DNA from: Acidobacteriota bacterium
GTDB lineage: Bacteria; Acidobacteriota; Terriglobia; Terriglobales; Acidobacteriaceae
Assembly (NCBI GenBank): GCA_021846985.1
Contig: JAJZVX010000009.1
Span: 1 to 64,000 of the forward strand
Direction: 5' to 3'
DNA: 64,000 nt
The translations under genes and the position numbers were made by a program. Positions 1-9,045 of this stretch are shown here, one piece after another (position 1 is the first letter of the stretch; each line of letters opens with the position of its first letter). Below the pieces are notes generated by a model, which ran no database searches, was not told the DNA's origin, and saw only the letters and a program-made list of their open reading frames with translations.

Positions 1-144
1 GGAAATGACCTCCGCCTCGACGACTGCTAACCTTGATTGAAATTAAAAACAAGAAAGGCAAAACCCGGTTCGCCTACCCTGCGCTCCCTTCAGGCTCATC
101 CTGCAATTGGAAATGACTTTGACTGGACTGGAAGGACGCCGGGC

Positions 145-684
145 CTAGAAAGCGGAGAGAGGGAAGCGGCGGCGGATTTCGTAACGGGCGCCGGCCGGGG
201 AGAGAAAGCTCTCATAGAGGTTGAAGCCAAAAGCCGTGAAGCGAGGGAGAGAAGAGGGGTTCAGGAGACGCGTTCTGAGTGTGGCGAGATTGGCGGCGGA
301 TCGGGTACGGGCAAGAGTGATGTGCGGCCGGTAGGGTCGATTTTCGGGAAGAAAGCCGCAGGAACGGGTGGCGGCCACTACGAGTTGTTGCAGGGCGAGC
401 AGCGCGGGAGCGGGGTAAATCTGCAGGACGAAGACGCCGGAGCGTTCGAAGCAGGCGAGGCTCTGAAATTGAATGGGAACGGGAGCGGCGCGCACGGCGT
501 CGAGGGCCGCGTTCAGGCAGGAGGCTTGGGCAGGCGCGGTTTCGCCAAGAAACTGAAGAGTGACGTGCCAGGATGCGGGACGGGTCCAGAGGAAGCTGTC
601 TTCACGGCTGCGGAGGTGGGCGGCGAGGGAGAAAATCTGTGTGGTGGCTTCGCTGGCGAGAGGAATGGCAAGAAAGAGACGCAT
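145..684 (-). CDS. thpR: RNA 2',3'-cyclic phosphodiesterase (2'-5' RNA ligase family)
   Basis: A 179-residue protein of the LigT/ThpR two-histidine phosphoesterase family, which opens 2',3'-cyclic phosphates at RNA ends in the cytoplasm. The two hallmark HxTL motifs are visible: HVTL at residue 40 and HITL at residue 121, about 80 residues apart as in the family. The length is normal. The reading frame is open 30 codons further upstream, but MRLFLAIPL at 684 matches the usual family N-terminus, so I chose that start. No clear Shine-Dalgarno precedes it. It lies alone, divergent from the VWA protein gene. Family assignment is secure; the physiological substrate is not evident. Confidence 0.88.
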   Translation of the reverse strand: MRLFLAIPLASEATTQIFSLAAHLRSREDSFLWTRPASWHVTLQFLGETAPAQASCLNAALDAVRAAPVPIQFQSLACFERSGVFVLQIYPAPALLALQQLVVAATRSCGFLPENRPYRPHITLARTRSAANLATLRTRLLNPSSLPRFTAFGFNLYESFLSPAGARYEIRRRFPLSAF

Positions 685-692
685 GATCTTTG

Positions 693-717
693 ATGAACGA
701 TAAACCGGTACGTTCAT
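693..717. promoter_or_regulatory. inverted repeat just upstream of thpR
   Basis: ATGAACG (693-699) and CGTTCAT (711-717) form perfect 7-bp arms around an 11-base spacer, 9 bases before the thpR start codon. It could be an operator or a leader hairpin that covers the ribosome binding region. No regulator is identified. Confidence 0.3.
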
Positions 718-859
718 TTTGGAATTATTTTTCATCTTACACAAATGAAGTGTAGACCTTTGACAGGAGTACACATCTAACTGGCAGTTGATGGTGTTGG
801 ATGAGATAGTCGGAGTGCTTGCCGCAAGGCGCGGCAGAGCCGCGGAGGAGACAGAAACA

Positions 860-1798
860 ATGAAAAAGAGAAGGTGGCTGGTTGGAGCATTGTCCGGGCT
901 GCTGCTGATGGTGGGACCGGTGCTGGCGGAAAAGAGACCGTCTACCTGTCAAGGACGGACGATTGTGACCATCATGCCGGCAAAGACAGGACAGACCGTA
1001 CCCAGTGTTTCCGTGCAGGACCTGAAGGGCAAGGTCAGCGGGAAGGAGATGAATGTGACGAAGTGGTCGCAGTTACGCGCGGACAGCGATCCACTGGAAC
1101 TGGTGATTCTGATTGATGGATCGGCGCGGACCAGTCTGGGGCTGCAACTGACGACGGTTGCTCGGTTTATAGAGCAGATGCCGAAGAACTCCAAGATGGC
1201 GATTGCGTACATGCTGAACGGCCGCGCGCTGTTTGCCAGTTCGCTGTCGTCGGATCCCTCGGCGGTGCTGCGCGGACTGCACGCGCCGATGGCGCTGCCG
1301 GAGTCGAACGGGAGTCCGTATTTCAGCCTGTCGGATCTGGCCAAGAACTGGCCATCGACAGACCCCACGGCGCGGCGCGAAGTGTTGATGATAACCGATG
1401 GCGTGGACGAGTACGAGATGCATTACGACCCGGAGGATCCGTATGTGCAGACGGCGATCCGGGACAGCCTGAAGGCACGGCTAGTGGTCTATGCCATGTA
1501 CTGGACGAACCGGGGCTGGTTTGACAATACGCAATATGAGAACGACTCGGGGCAGAATCTGCTGATCCAGGTGGTGCAGGCGACGGGGGGTATCAGCTTC
1601 TGGCAGGGGATGGGTAATCCGGTCACACTGGACCCGTACTTCGACCAGCTGCGGCAGATTCTGAATAATCAGTACGAACTGCAGTTTACCGTGCCGCTAA
1701 AAGCCCGCACGCATATCCAGTCGATGAAGCTGCAGGTGAAGGCGGGACCGGTAAAGGTGACGGCGCCGGACCGGGTGTTTGTGGACTGGGAAAACTAG
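860..1798 (+). CDS. secreted VWA-domain protein (VWFA-related, acidobacterial type)
   Basis: 312 residues. ATG at 860 is preceded by GGAGGA (844-849). Residues 1-23 form a signal peptide (KKRR, hydrophobic stretch, VLA-E cleavage-like site), so the protein is exported. Residues about 80-280 resemble a von Willebrand factor A domain: strand LVILIDGSART with Asp86, and later the MITDGVDEY strand. The metal site is degenerate: the usual DxSxS reads DGSAR. Such secreted VWFA-related proteins are common and multicopy in Acidobacteriota and are thought to bind protein partners; no specific partner is known here. It stands alone and ends before a strong terminator at 1933. Confidence 0.8.
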   Translation: MKKRRWLVGALSGLLLMVGPVLAEKRPSTCQGRTIVTIMPAKTGQTVPSVSVQDLKGKVSGKEMNVTKWSQLRADSDPLELVILIDGSARTSLGLQLTTVARFIEQMPKNSKMAIAYMLNGRALFASSLSSDPSAVLRGLHAPMALPESNGSPYFSLSDLAKNWPSTDPTARREVLMITDGVDEYEMHYDPEDPYVQTAIRDSLKARLVVYAMYWTNRGWFDNTQYENDSGQNLLIQVVQATGGISFWQGMGNPVTLDPYFDQLRQILNNQYELQFTVPLKARTHIQSMKLQVKAGPVKVTAPDRVFVDWEN

Positions 1799-2229
1799 GG
1801 TCTGTTCCCACCCGTAGGGGAGGAGGAAAGGCGCTGCGGGGCATTTGCGATGCATCGCGCGAAGCTTGCGCTGCTGTTCTTTTCCCGCGCATTGCGTTCG
1901 GCATTGCCCGTGTCACCCGTGACTGAAGCCAGAACGCCGCAACCGGCCCATCGGTTGCGGCGTTTTCTGTGTGCTGGGAAGGCGCAGACTGGCCACGTAT
2001 CTGCCTTGTTCCTTTGGGGGGGTGGCCTGGAACGGCTGCGGGGTCCGCGGGTTTCCCGCGCCGCTTGACGCAAAGCGCTCCTGACGGGGGCGAACGACGC
2101 CGAAAACGATCCCGAAGGAGCTGTTTCGGCACACCACAGAGAGGAACCACTCGAGCGTGATAAGATCGCGCCAGGAATCATTGCGAGCGAAACTGTTCGT
2201 TTTTGTTCGAAAGGAGTGTGATTCCCAAG
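1799..2229. other. intergenic region with terminator, upstream of the DeoR gene
   Basis: 431 bases without a convincing gene. It holds the terminator at 1933-1968 and, near the end, a T-rich leader (2196-2214) with two TTCG/GTTCG direct repeats before the DeoR gene, which is where an autoregulatory site would lie. Open frames here are short and lack start signals. Confidence 0.5.
1933..1968 (+). terminator. Rho-independent terminator after the VWA gene
   Basis: A perfect 13-bp stem (AACGCCGCAACCG, 1933-1945, pairing with 1952-1964), a 6-base loop and a short T-rich tail (TTTTCT at 1963-1968). It lies 135 bases after the VWA stop codon and isolates it from the DeoR gene. Confidence 0.85.
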
Positions 2230-3003
2230 ATGCTAGCCGAGGAGCGAAGATTTCGCATTCGCGAGATGCTTTCCATGCACCGTACGGTCACTGCCGCCGA
2301 GCTGTGCGAGGTTCTGGGGGCGACTCCTGTAACAATTCGAAGGGATTTGGCGGCGCTGGAGGCGCAGGGTTTGCTGGTCCGTTCGCACGGTGGCGCGACT
2401 TCGCGGATGTCGAGCACCAACTTTCAGCCGGCCTACGAAACGCAGCTTGGAACCCGGAACAAGGAGAAAAAAGCCATTGCGCGGGAAGCCGCGAAGCTGA
2501 TTGCGGATGGCGATACGGTGTTTTTGGAAAGCAGCACGACGGTCTTTGAACTGGCTTGTCTGCTGTGCCAGCGGAACCGTGTAACCGTGGTGACCAACTC
2601 GCCCAGTATCGTTTGTGAATTGCAGCAAAGCTCAGGAATTACAGTACTTTGCACGGGCGGAGACTTGCAGAAGGATACCTTCTATCTTTCCGGCGACTGG
2701 GCGCGGCACGCGCTGTCGGAGATTCGCGTGGACAAGGCGGTGATCGGCGTAAGCGCCATCGACTCAGCTTATGGGATTTCTACCTCGCGGCAGGCAGAGG
2801 CACAGATCAAGCGGTTGATCCTGAAGGCAGCCAAGACGCGCATTGCCCTGGCCGACCACACCAAGTTTGGCACGCAGGGTTTTGCCTTTGTGGGGCCCGT
2901 GAGCGACATTGACGTGCTGGTGACCGACTCTGGGACCGATGCTCGACACATTGAACAACTGCGGGAGGCGAAGATCGACGTAGTGGTGGCCGAGGTGAAA
3001 TGA
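2230..3003 (+). CDS. DeoR/GlpR family transcriptional regulator
   Basis: 257 residues, the usual family length. The N-terminal winged helix-turn-helix (about residues 5-57) contains the family pattern TVTAAELCEVLGATPVTIRRDL and ends with RSHGGA, both typical of DeoR regulators. The C-terminal sugar-phosphate sensing domain shows the conserved ESSTTVFELA, AIDSAYGIST and ADHTKFG segments. ATG 2230 is chosen with AAGGAG at 2211-2216; an in-frame TTG at 2203 is open but lies upstream of that site. It probably controls the dehydrogenase block that follows in the same direction, where a palindrome overlaps the promoter. The effector should be a phosphorylated sugar or polyol, by family rule; which one cannot be told. 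Confidence 0.9.
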   Translation: MLAEERRFRIREMLSMHRTVTAAELCEVLGATPVTIRRDLAALEAQGLLVRSHGGATSRMSSTNFQPAYETQLGTRNKEKKAIAREAAKLIADGDTVFLESSTTVFELACLLCQRNRVTVVTNSPSIVCELQQSSGITVLCTGGDLQKDTFYLSGDWARHALSEIRVDKAVIGVSAIDSAYGISTSRQAEAQIKRLILKAAKTRIALADHTKFGTQGFAFVGPVSDIDVLVTDSGTDARHIEQLREAKIDVVVAEVK

Positions 3004-3083
3004 AGAGAGAGCCGGGGGATATCGACTGGAAGGATCACGGTTGAGAATAAAGGAACGTAAACGATCACGGATGATCAGTATAC

Positions 3084-3115
3084 CGTTTGACAAACGATCA
3101 TAAGTGAACTAGGCT
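3084..3115 (+). promoter_or_regulatory. promoter with overlapping palindromic operator for the dehydrogenase operon
   Basis: TTGACA (3087-3092), a 17-base spacer and TAGGCT (3110-3115) make a sigma70-type promoter with a perfect -35 box. The -35 lies inside the 13-bp palindrome CGTTTGACAAACG (3084-3096). A repressor bound there would block polymerase. A second AACGATCA copy occurs at 3059-3066 and 3093-3100, and a TGATCA palindrome at 3072-3077. The adjacent DeoR protein is the natural candidate. Inference from sequence only. Confidence 0.55.
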
Positions 3116-3253
3116 GGCTTAAGATTCTCAGGTAAGCCTTCTTTTGGATGGCTCGACGAGGTCCAAGCACACTTTGGGTTGTTCCGCCCGCCCGAGTCCG
3201 GCGCGAGGCCGGAAGATGCTGAGGCGGACAGCAGAGAAATCGGGGCGGCATAT

Positions 3254-4537
3254 ATGGCAGTGGCGGTGGAAATCCCGAAGCTGGGCAACACGGTGGAAGA
3301 GTGCCTGATTGGCAAATGGCTGAAGGTAGAAGGCCAGAGGGTGTCCGCGGGCGAGCCTGTGGTTGAAATCGAGACCGACAAGACAAGCTTTGAGGTGGAG
3401 GCGCCGGTTGATGGCACGCTGCTGGCGCGGTTCTTTGAAAAAGGCACGCTGGTGCCGGTGTTTACCAAGCTGTTTGTGGTCGGCAATCCGGGCGAGGATG
3501 TGGATGTCTTCCGGCCGCGGGGCGAGGCAGCACCCGCAGTTCCGGTGACGGCCGGCGGAGAAGCGCCGCGCGCGGAAGAGCGGCCGGCGGCCGGGGCGGT
3601 GAGCGAGGCTCCCGCAGCCGGTTCTTCAGGGTCGATGAGCCCGCGGGCGCGGCGGTATGCCGAGGAGCACCACTTTTATCCGGCGGCGGTGGCCGGATCG
3701 GGTCCCGGCGGACGGGTTCTCGAAGCCGATCTGCGCGCCGCCTATCATCGCTCGGGTCGCGCCTCGGATGCGGCCAGCCAGCGGATGCAAAAGGGCGCAG
3801 TGGCTCCCGCGGAGGGTTCGGGAATCGGCGGTATGGTGATGGCCGCGGACCTTGGAGAGGCGGCGAGCCGCATCTCCGGCGTGCGCGAGAAGATTGCGCG
3901 GCGGCTGCGCGAATCGCTGGCCACGACGGCGCAGTACACGCTGAACACGTCGGCCGATGCGCGCGGTCTGCTTGCCTTGCGCGCGCGTGTTAAAGCGGCA
4001 TCTGCCGGGCCGGACATCAACATTAACGACCTGGTGACCTGGTGCACGGTGCAGGCGCTGCAGGAGGCGCCGCATCTGAATGTGCTGTTCGTGGATGGGG
4101 CGATTCGGCAGGGGCGGGGCGTGCACATCGGGTTTGCCTGCGACACGCCGCGGGGGCTGCTGGTTCCGGTGGTGCACGATGCGCAGGCGCTGAGCGCGGC
4201 GGCGCTTGCCAGTCGCATGAAGGAACTTTCTTCGCAGGCCGTCGCAGGGACGATTTCTGCCGACGACCTGTCGGGCGGGACATTTACCGTGAGCAACCTC
4301 GGCGGTCTGGGCATCGAGTCGTTCACGCCGGTGCTGAATCCGCCGCAGGTGGCGATTCTGGGTGTGAATGCGATTCAACTGAAGGCGGTGCGGAAGGACG
4401 GCATGGTGGGATTCATCGATTCGATCGGCTTTTCGCTCACTCTGGATCACCAGGTGATTGATGGCGCGCCGGGGGCGCGGTTTCTGCAGATTCTCCGGGA
4501 AAAAATCGAAAGCGTGGAGCGGATATGTACGATCTGA
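3254..4537 (+). CDS. 2-oxoacid dehydrogenase E2, dihydrolipoamide acyltransferase
   Basis: 427 residues from ATG 3254, which matches the family N-terminus (an upstream in-frame start at 3179 is less likely). Order of domains: lipoyl domain 1-80 with the lipoyl lysine Lys43 in ETDKTSFEV; Ala/Pro-rich linker; peripheral subunit-binding domain 129-164 (SPRARRYAEEH...GPGGRVLEADL); a second short piece at 184-204 that looks like the end of another such domain; catalytic acyltransferase domain 205-427 with His399 and Asp403 in DHQVIDG. It transfers an acyl group from lipoamide to CoA in the cytoplasmic multienzyme complex. Its last 13 bases overlap the E3 gene. The substrate (pyruvate, acetoin, branched-chain or other 2-oxoacid) is not decided by sequence. 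Confidence 0.9.
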   Translation: MAVAVEIPKLGNTVEECLIGKWLKVEGQRVSAGEPVVEIETDKTSFEVEAPVDGTLLARFFEKGTLVPVFTKLFVVGNPGEDVDVFRPRGEAAPAVPVTAGGEAPRAEERPAAGAVSEAPAAGSSGSMSPRARRYAEEHHFYPAAVAGSGPGGRVLEADLRAAYHRSGRASDAASQRMQKGAVAPAEGSGIGGMVMAADLGEAASRISGVREKIARRLRESLATTAQYTLNTSADARGLLALRARVKAASAGPDININDLVTWCTVQALQEAPHLNVLFVDGAIRQGRGVHIGFACDTPRGLLVPVVHDAQALSAAALASRMKELSSQAVAGTISADDLSGGTFTVSNLGGLGIESFTPVLNPPQVAILGVNAIQLKAVRKDGMVGFIDSIGFSLTLDHQVIDGAPGARFLQILREKIESVERICTI

Positions 4538-5877
4538 TCGTAATCGGCGCAGGCCCCGGAGGGTATGAAGCGGCGATCCATGCCGGCAAGATGGGCAAGA
4601 AGGTTGCGCTGATTGAAAAGGAGAAGGTGGGTGGAACCTGCCTGAACGTAGGCTGCATTCCGGCCAAGACGTTTTTGCGGTCGTCGAAGTTGTTCAGCGA
4701 GTGCGCCGAAGCCGCTGCCTACGGCGTGCGCGTAAGCGCACCGGAACTGGACATGTCCGCGCTGGTGGAGCGCAAGAACCGCGTTGTGGCAACGCTCATC
4801 AAGGGAGTGCAGGGGCTGCTGAAGCGGGCAGGCGTGGAAACCATCTCCGGCTATGCGCGCCTGGTGGGGCGCAACGCCGTTGAGGTGGGAGGCGCGCGAT
4901 ACGAAGCGGAGAACATTCTGCTGGCCACCGGATCGCGCCCGGCCGTGCCGCCCATTCCGGGGATACAGTCCGAGCACACGCTGGATTCGAACTCGGTTTT
5001 CGACCTGCGGGAGGCGCCCGGCAGCATTGCCATTGTCGGCGGCGGATACATCGGCCTGGAGTTTGCATGCTTTTTCCGGGAGATCGGCGCGAAGGTGGAT
5101 GTCTTCGAGATGCTGCCGGCGATCGCGGCCGGAGCGGACGCGGAGATCGCCACGCGCATGCTGCGGATTCTGACGCAGAAGGGCATCGCGTTTCATCTCG
5201 CCACGCGCGTGCTTCGCATCGAGGGACACACGCTGCACTATGTTGGGCAGGACGGGAAAGAGGCGAGCCTGGAGGCCGGCTCGATCCTCAATTCCACCGG
5301 CCGGCGTCCGCTGGTTGAGGATCTTGGGCTTGAGGCGGTGGGCATTGACTTCACCGCAAAAGGAATCAAGACCACGGAGCAGGGCAAGACCAACGTGCCG
5401 GGTATCTGGGCCTGCGGCGATGTGACCGGACGGCGCATGCTGGCCCATGCGGCGACGCGCGAAGGAATCGTGGCGGTGAACAACATGTTCGGGCGCAAAG
5501 ACAGGGTGCGTTACACGGCGGTGCCCGCGGTGGTGTATACGCATCCGGAAGTGGCCATGGTGGGCCGCACGGAAGAAGAACTGAAGCACGCCGGGATCAA
5601 GTACAAGAAGGCAGTGGTTCCCATGGCCGTGGCCGGGCGTTACCTGGTCGAGCATGAAAGCGGAACCGGCGTCGTGAAGATTCTGTGCGGCGCCGAGTTT
5701 GGCGAGATTCTGGGCGTACACGTCATCGGCGACGCAAGCAGCGAGTTTATTATCGCCGCGGCCGCCATGGTGGAAACCGAAATGAGGGCCGCCAGCGCCG
5801 CCGAGCTGGTCTTCCCTCACCCCACCGTATCCGAAGCCTTGAAAGAGGCGATTGCCGCAGTTCACCAGGAGCTTTAG
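4525..5877 (+). CDS. lpdA: dihydrolipoyl dehydrogenase (E3)
   Basis: 450 residues, normal for the family. N-terminal FAD motif GAGPGG, redox-active disulfide Cys39/Cys44 in [15 protein letters not shown]-binding motif GGGYIGLEF near residue 175, second FAD motif with [12 protein letters not shown], and the C-terminal catalytic pair His432/Glu437 in HPTVSE. It reoxidises dihydrolipoamide of the E2 encoded just upstream, reducing NAD. The start overlaps the E2 end by 13 bases, so translation is probably coupled. This copy should serve the neighbouring complex specifically. Confidence 0.93.
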   Translation: MYDLIVIGAGPGGYEAAIHAGKMGKKVALIEKEKVGGTCLNVGCIPAKTFLRSSKLFSECAEAAAYGVRVSAPELDMSALVERKNRVVATLIKGVQGLLKRAGVETISGYARLVGRNAVEVGGARYEAENILLATGSRPAVPPIPGIQSEHTLDSNSVFDLREAPGSIAIVGGGYIGLEFACFFREIGAKVDVFEMLPAIAAGADAEIATRMLRILTQKGIAFHLATRVLRIEGHTLHYVGQDGKEASLEAGSILNSTGRRPLVEDLGLEAVGIDFTAKGIKTTEQGKTNVPGIWACGDVTGRRMLAHAATREGIVAVNNMFGRKDRVRYTAVPAVVYTHPEVAMVGRTEEELKHAGIKYKKAVVPMAVAGRYLVEHESGTGVVKILCGAEFGEILGVHVIGDASSEFIIAAAAMVETEMRAASAAELVFPHPTVSEALKEAIAAVHQEL

Positions 5878-5879
5878 GA

Positions 5880-8339
5880 ATGCCTAAGTCGATTGTTGTC
5901 GAGCCGCAGGAAGTTTTCTCGCGCTCCAGTCTTCATTTTTCCGATATTCCCATCAATGCCTACCACCGCACCATGGAGGATGAGCTGGCTCATTACTCCA
6001 CCGAAGACTTTCTTCACATCTGGCAGGATCTGTGCGCCATTCGCGAGTTCGAGACGATTCTGAACGAGATCAAGATCAAAGGTTCGTACAAGGGGGTGAC
6101 GTATAACCACGCCGGGCCGGCGCACCTGTCGATTGGGCAGGAAGCGGCTGCCGTGGGCATGGCGTTTCTGCTTACGCCGGAAGACATGATCTTTGGATCG
6201 CACCGCAGCCACGGCGAGATTCTCGCCAAGGGTCTTTCGTGCATTCACAAGCTTTCCGAGGAGCGGCTGGCGGAGATCTTCGCCTTGTCGCGCGATGGAA
6301 AGATGCTGCAAGCCGTAACGCGGGAGTATCATGGGCCGGTCCGGGAAGCGGCGATTCGCGCTTTTCTTTACGGGGCCTACAGCGAAATCTTCGCGCGCGA
6401 CAACGGCTTCCAGCGCGGGCTGGGCGGGTCTATGCACGCCTTCTTCACGCCCTTCGGCATTTATCCGAACAATGCCATTGTGGGCGGGTCGGGGTCGATT
6501 GCTCCGGGCGCCGCACTCTTCAAGCGCGTGAATCGCAAGCCGGGCATGGTAGTCTGCAACATCGGCGACGCCTCGTTTTCCTGCGGTCCGGTGTGGGAAG
6601 GCATCACGTTTTCGGCGATGGACCAGTATGCGAAGCTTTGGGACCAGTCGCTGGGTGGCGGTTTGCCGATTCTCTTCAATTGCATGAACAACTTCTACGG
6701 CATGGGCGGGCAGCCCTGCGGCGAGACCACGGGCATGCAGTTCCTGGCGCGTCTGGGCGCGGGAGTCAATCCCGAGCAGATGCATGCCGAGCGCGTGAAC
6801 GGATACGATCCGCTCGCGGTGATCGACGCGTTCCGCCGCAAGAAGCAGATTCTAGCCGAGGGTCATGGGCCGGTTCTGCTCGACACCATCACCTATCGCA
6901 TCAGCGGCCACTCGCCGTCGGATGCATCGAGCTACCGGTCGAAGGAAGAGATCGAGCAATGGCAGAAGGCCGATTCGATTGCCGCATTCCGCAAGCGTCT
7001 TGTCGATGCGCGGGTATTGACGGAACGCGAACTGGACAGCGCGCGTGCAAGCATGGAGACCACGGTTTTCGAGATGTTCCGCCTGGCTGCGGACCTGGAG
7101 CGCAGCCCGCGCATCGCGATCGACTCCGATCTGGTGGAGCGGGTGATGTTTTCCAACACGCGCGTGGAGAAGTTTGATGAGCGCGCGCCGGAGTTTCTGC
7201 AGGAGATTGCGGAGAACCCGCGAGTGAAACAGATCAAGGGCAAGATTCGCAAGGGAATCGAGGATGGCAAGCCGGTTGCGAAGATGAAGGCCTACAACAT
7301 GCGCGATGCGGTCTTCGAAGCCATGCTGCACCGCTTCTCAATTGACCCGACCATGATCGCTTTTGGCGAGGAAAACCGCGACTGGGGCGGCGCCTTTGCG
7401 GTCTATCGCGGATTTACCGAACTGCTTCCCTATCATCGGCTGTTCAACTCTCCGATTTCGGAGGCGGCGATTGTGGGCGCGGCCGTAGGCTATGCCATGG
7501 CGGGAGGCCGCGTGGTGGCCGAACTGATGTACGCCGACTTCATGGGACGCGCCGGCGACGAGATCTTCAATCAGCTCTCCAAGTGGCAGTCGATGTCGGC
7601 CGGCGACGTAAAGATGCCGGTGGTGCTTCGCATCTCGGTAGGCTCGAAGTACGGCGCGCAGCACTCACAGGATTGGACGGCGCTGGTCAGCCACATTCCC
7701 GGGTTGAAGGTGGTCTATCCGGCCACGCCCTACGACGCCAAGGGTATGATGGCCGCCGCGCTGGCCGGCGCAGATCCCGTGGTCTTCTTTGAGAGCCAGA
7801 AGATTTACGACATGGGCGAGATGTTTGCCGAGCAGGGCGTTCCCGAAGAACATTACGAGATCGATCTTGCCGAGCCCTCGATCAAGCGCAAAGGCAGGGA
7901 TCTGACGATCGTCACGCTGGGCCCAGCACTTTACACCGCCGTGAGCGCGGCGCAGCGGCTGGAGAAGGAGTTTGGGCTCTCCGTGGAGATCGTTGATCTT
8001 CGCACCGTGAATCCGATCCATTACGAGCCTCTGGCGGCCTCTGTCCGCAAGACCGGTAAGGTGATTCTGGTGAGCGACGCCGTGGAGCGGGGAAGCGTGC
8101 TGCACACGGTGGCTGCCAACCTGACGCAGCTTTGCTTTGACGATCTGGATGCGCCGCCGGTTGTGGTGGGCTCCCGCAACTGGATCACGCCCGCGCCGGA
8201 GCTGGAAGCAATGTTCTTCCCGCAGGCAGACTGGCTGCTTGATGCCATCCACGAGCGGATTTTGCCGCTGAAGGGTTACCGGCCCGGGACCAACTGGACG
8301 CTGGGAGAGATGGTGAGGCGCAATCGGCTTGGTGTGTAA
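5880..8339 (+). CDS. fused 2-oxoacid dehydrogenase E1 alpha-beta subunit
   Basis: 819 residues. ATG 5880 lies two bases after the E3 stop and is reached by the SD-like AGGA at 5876-5879 and upstream sequence. Residues about 40-440 form the E1-alpha thiamine diphosphate domain, with the motif GDAS (229-232) followed by NN (270-271). From about residue 469 ([15 protein letters not shown]) the E1-beta half begins, with [12 protein letters not shown], and the transketolase C-terminal domain. In most bacteria alpha and beta are separate genes. E1 decarboxylates a 2-oxoacid and loads E2. The gene order E2-E3-E1 is also less common than E1-E2-E3. Substrate unknown; context points to carbon from a polyol or sugar. 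Confidence 0.88.
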   Translation: MPKSIVVEPQEVFSRSSLHFSDIPINAYHRTMEDELAHYSTEDFLHIWQDLCAIREFETILNEIKIKGSYKGVTYNHAGPAHLSIGQEAAAVGMAFLLTPEDMIFGSHRSHGEILAKGLSCIHKLSEERLAEIFALSRDGKMLQAVTREYHGPVREAAIRAFLYGAYSEIFARDNGFQRGLGGSMHAFFTPFGIYPNNAIVGGSGSIAPGAALFKRVNRKPGMVVCNIGDASFSCGPVWEGITFSAMDQYAKLWDQSLGGGLPILFNCMNNFYGMGGQPCGETTGMQFLARLGAGVNPEQMHAERVNGYDPLAVIDAFRRKKQILAEGHGPVLLDTITYRISGHSPSDASSYRSKEEIEQWQKADSIAAFRKRLVDARVLTERELDSARASMETTVFEMFRLAADLERSPRIAIDSDLVERVMFSNTRVEKFDERAPEFLQEIAENPRVKQIKGKIRKGIEDGKPVAKMKAYNMRDAVFEAMLHRFSIDPTMIAFGEENRDWGGAFAVYRGFTELLPYHRLFNSPISEAAIVGAAVGYAMAGGRVVAELMYADFMGRAGDEIFNQLSKWQSMSAGDVKMPVVLRISVGSKYGAQHSQDWTALVSHIPGLKVVYPATPYDAKGMMAAALAGADPVVFFESQKIYDMGEMFAEQGVPEEHYEIDLAEPSIKRKGRDLTIVTLGPALYTAVSAAQRLEKEFGLSVEIVDLRTVNPIHYEPLAASVRKTGKVILVSDAVERGSVLHTVAANLTQLCFDDLDAPPVVVGSRNWITPAPELEAMFFPQADWLLDAIHERILPLKGYRPGTNWTLGEMVRRNRLGV

Positions 8340-8395
8340 AGGCATCGCGCGCCGGTATGAAAAAGAGTGAATGATACGGAAGGTTACGAGAAGCG

Positions 8396-8908
8396 ATGTC
8401 CAGTGGAGAGCAGGGCGGCGGCGGGAAGGCCGCGACGAAGATCGCGCCGGCGGCGGGCAAGCTGAGCGTGCTGGTGGCAGGGTTGGGCGCGGTGACGACG
8501 ATGATGATTGCGGGCGTGGAAGCGGTGCGGCGCGGACTGGCCAAGCCCATCGGGTCGCCGACGCAGATGGGGATCCTCCGTCTGGACAAGCGGACGGAGA
8601 ACAAGAGTCCGTTGATCAAGGATCTTGTGCTATTGGCGGATGGGAACGACGTGGTGTTTGCGGGCTGGGATATCTTTAAGGACAACGCGTACGAGGCGGC
8701 CACGCACGCCAAGGTGATCCACCATGGGATGCTGGACCAGATGAAGCCGTATCTGGAGTCGATCAAGCCCGTGAAGGCGGTCTTCGACCAGAGTTGGGTG
8801 AAGCGGCTGCACGGGATGCACGTGAAGACGGGCAAGAACAAGCTGGATCTGGTCAACCAGTTGCGCGCCGGCCTGATCACCCGCCTGGGGCTGGCGTACT
8901 ACAACTGA
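8396..8908 (+). pseudogene. myo-inositol-1-phosphate synthase with large internal deletion
   Basis: 170 residues against about 430 in the family. Residues 22-150 match the NAD-binding N-terminal domain of inositol-3-phosphate synthase (LVAGLGAVTT, AGVEAVRRGLAKPIGS, KRTENKSPLIKD, GWDIFKDNAYEAA). The last stretch, GLITRLGLAYYN and stop, matches from memory the extreme C-terminus of bacterial homologues (usually LITHLGLEYY). The roughly 260 residues between, which hold the catalytic and dimerisation core, are absent, yet the frame is kept. The simplest reading is an in-frame deletion of about 0.8 kb that leaves a non-functional relic, or a small protein kept only for its Rossmann domain. It sits between the E1 and the polyol dehydrogenase genes, so an inositol-phosphate step once belonged to this block. 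Confidence 0.72.
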
Positions 8909-9045
8909 GGCGGCCGCGGTCCGGTTCTCGTGCCGGGCGAAGCGCGAAATGCGCTGCTGAAATGGTTTGGAACATAGCCAGGCCCATGAAGAGCGGCAGC
9001 CATGGTTCCGGCGCAACAAGATGAGTGTTGGGAGGTTCGATAAAA

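Noticed and set aside
4447-5865. 472-codon frame antisense to lpdA
   Set aside because: Mirror frame of an intact E3 gene with all catalytic motifs; composition His/Arg/Gly-rich and no start site.
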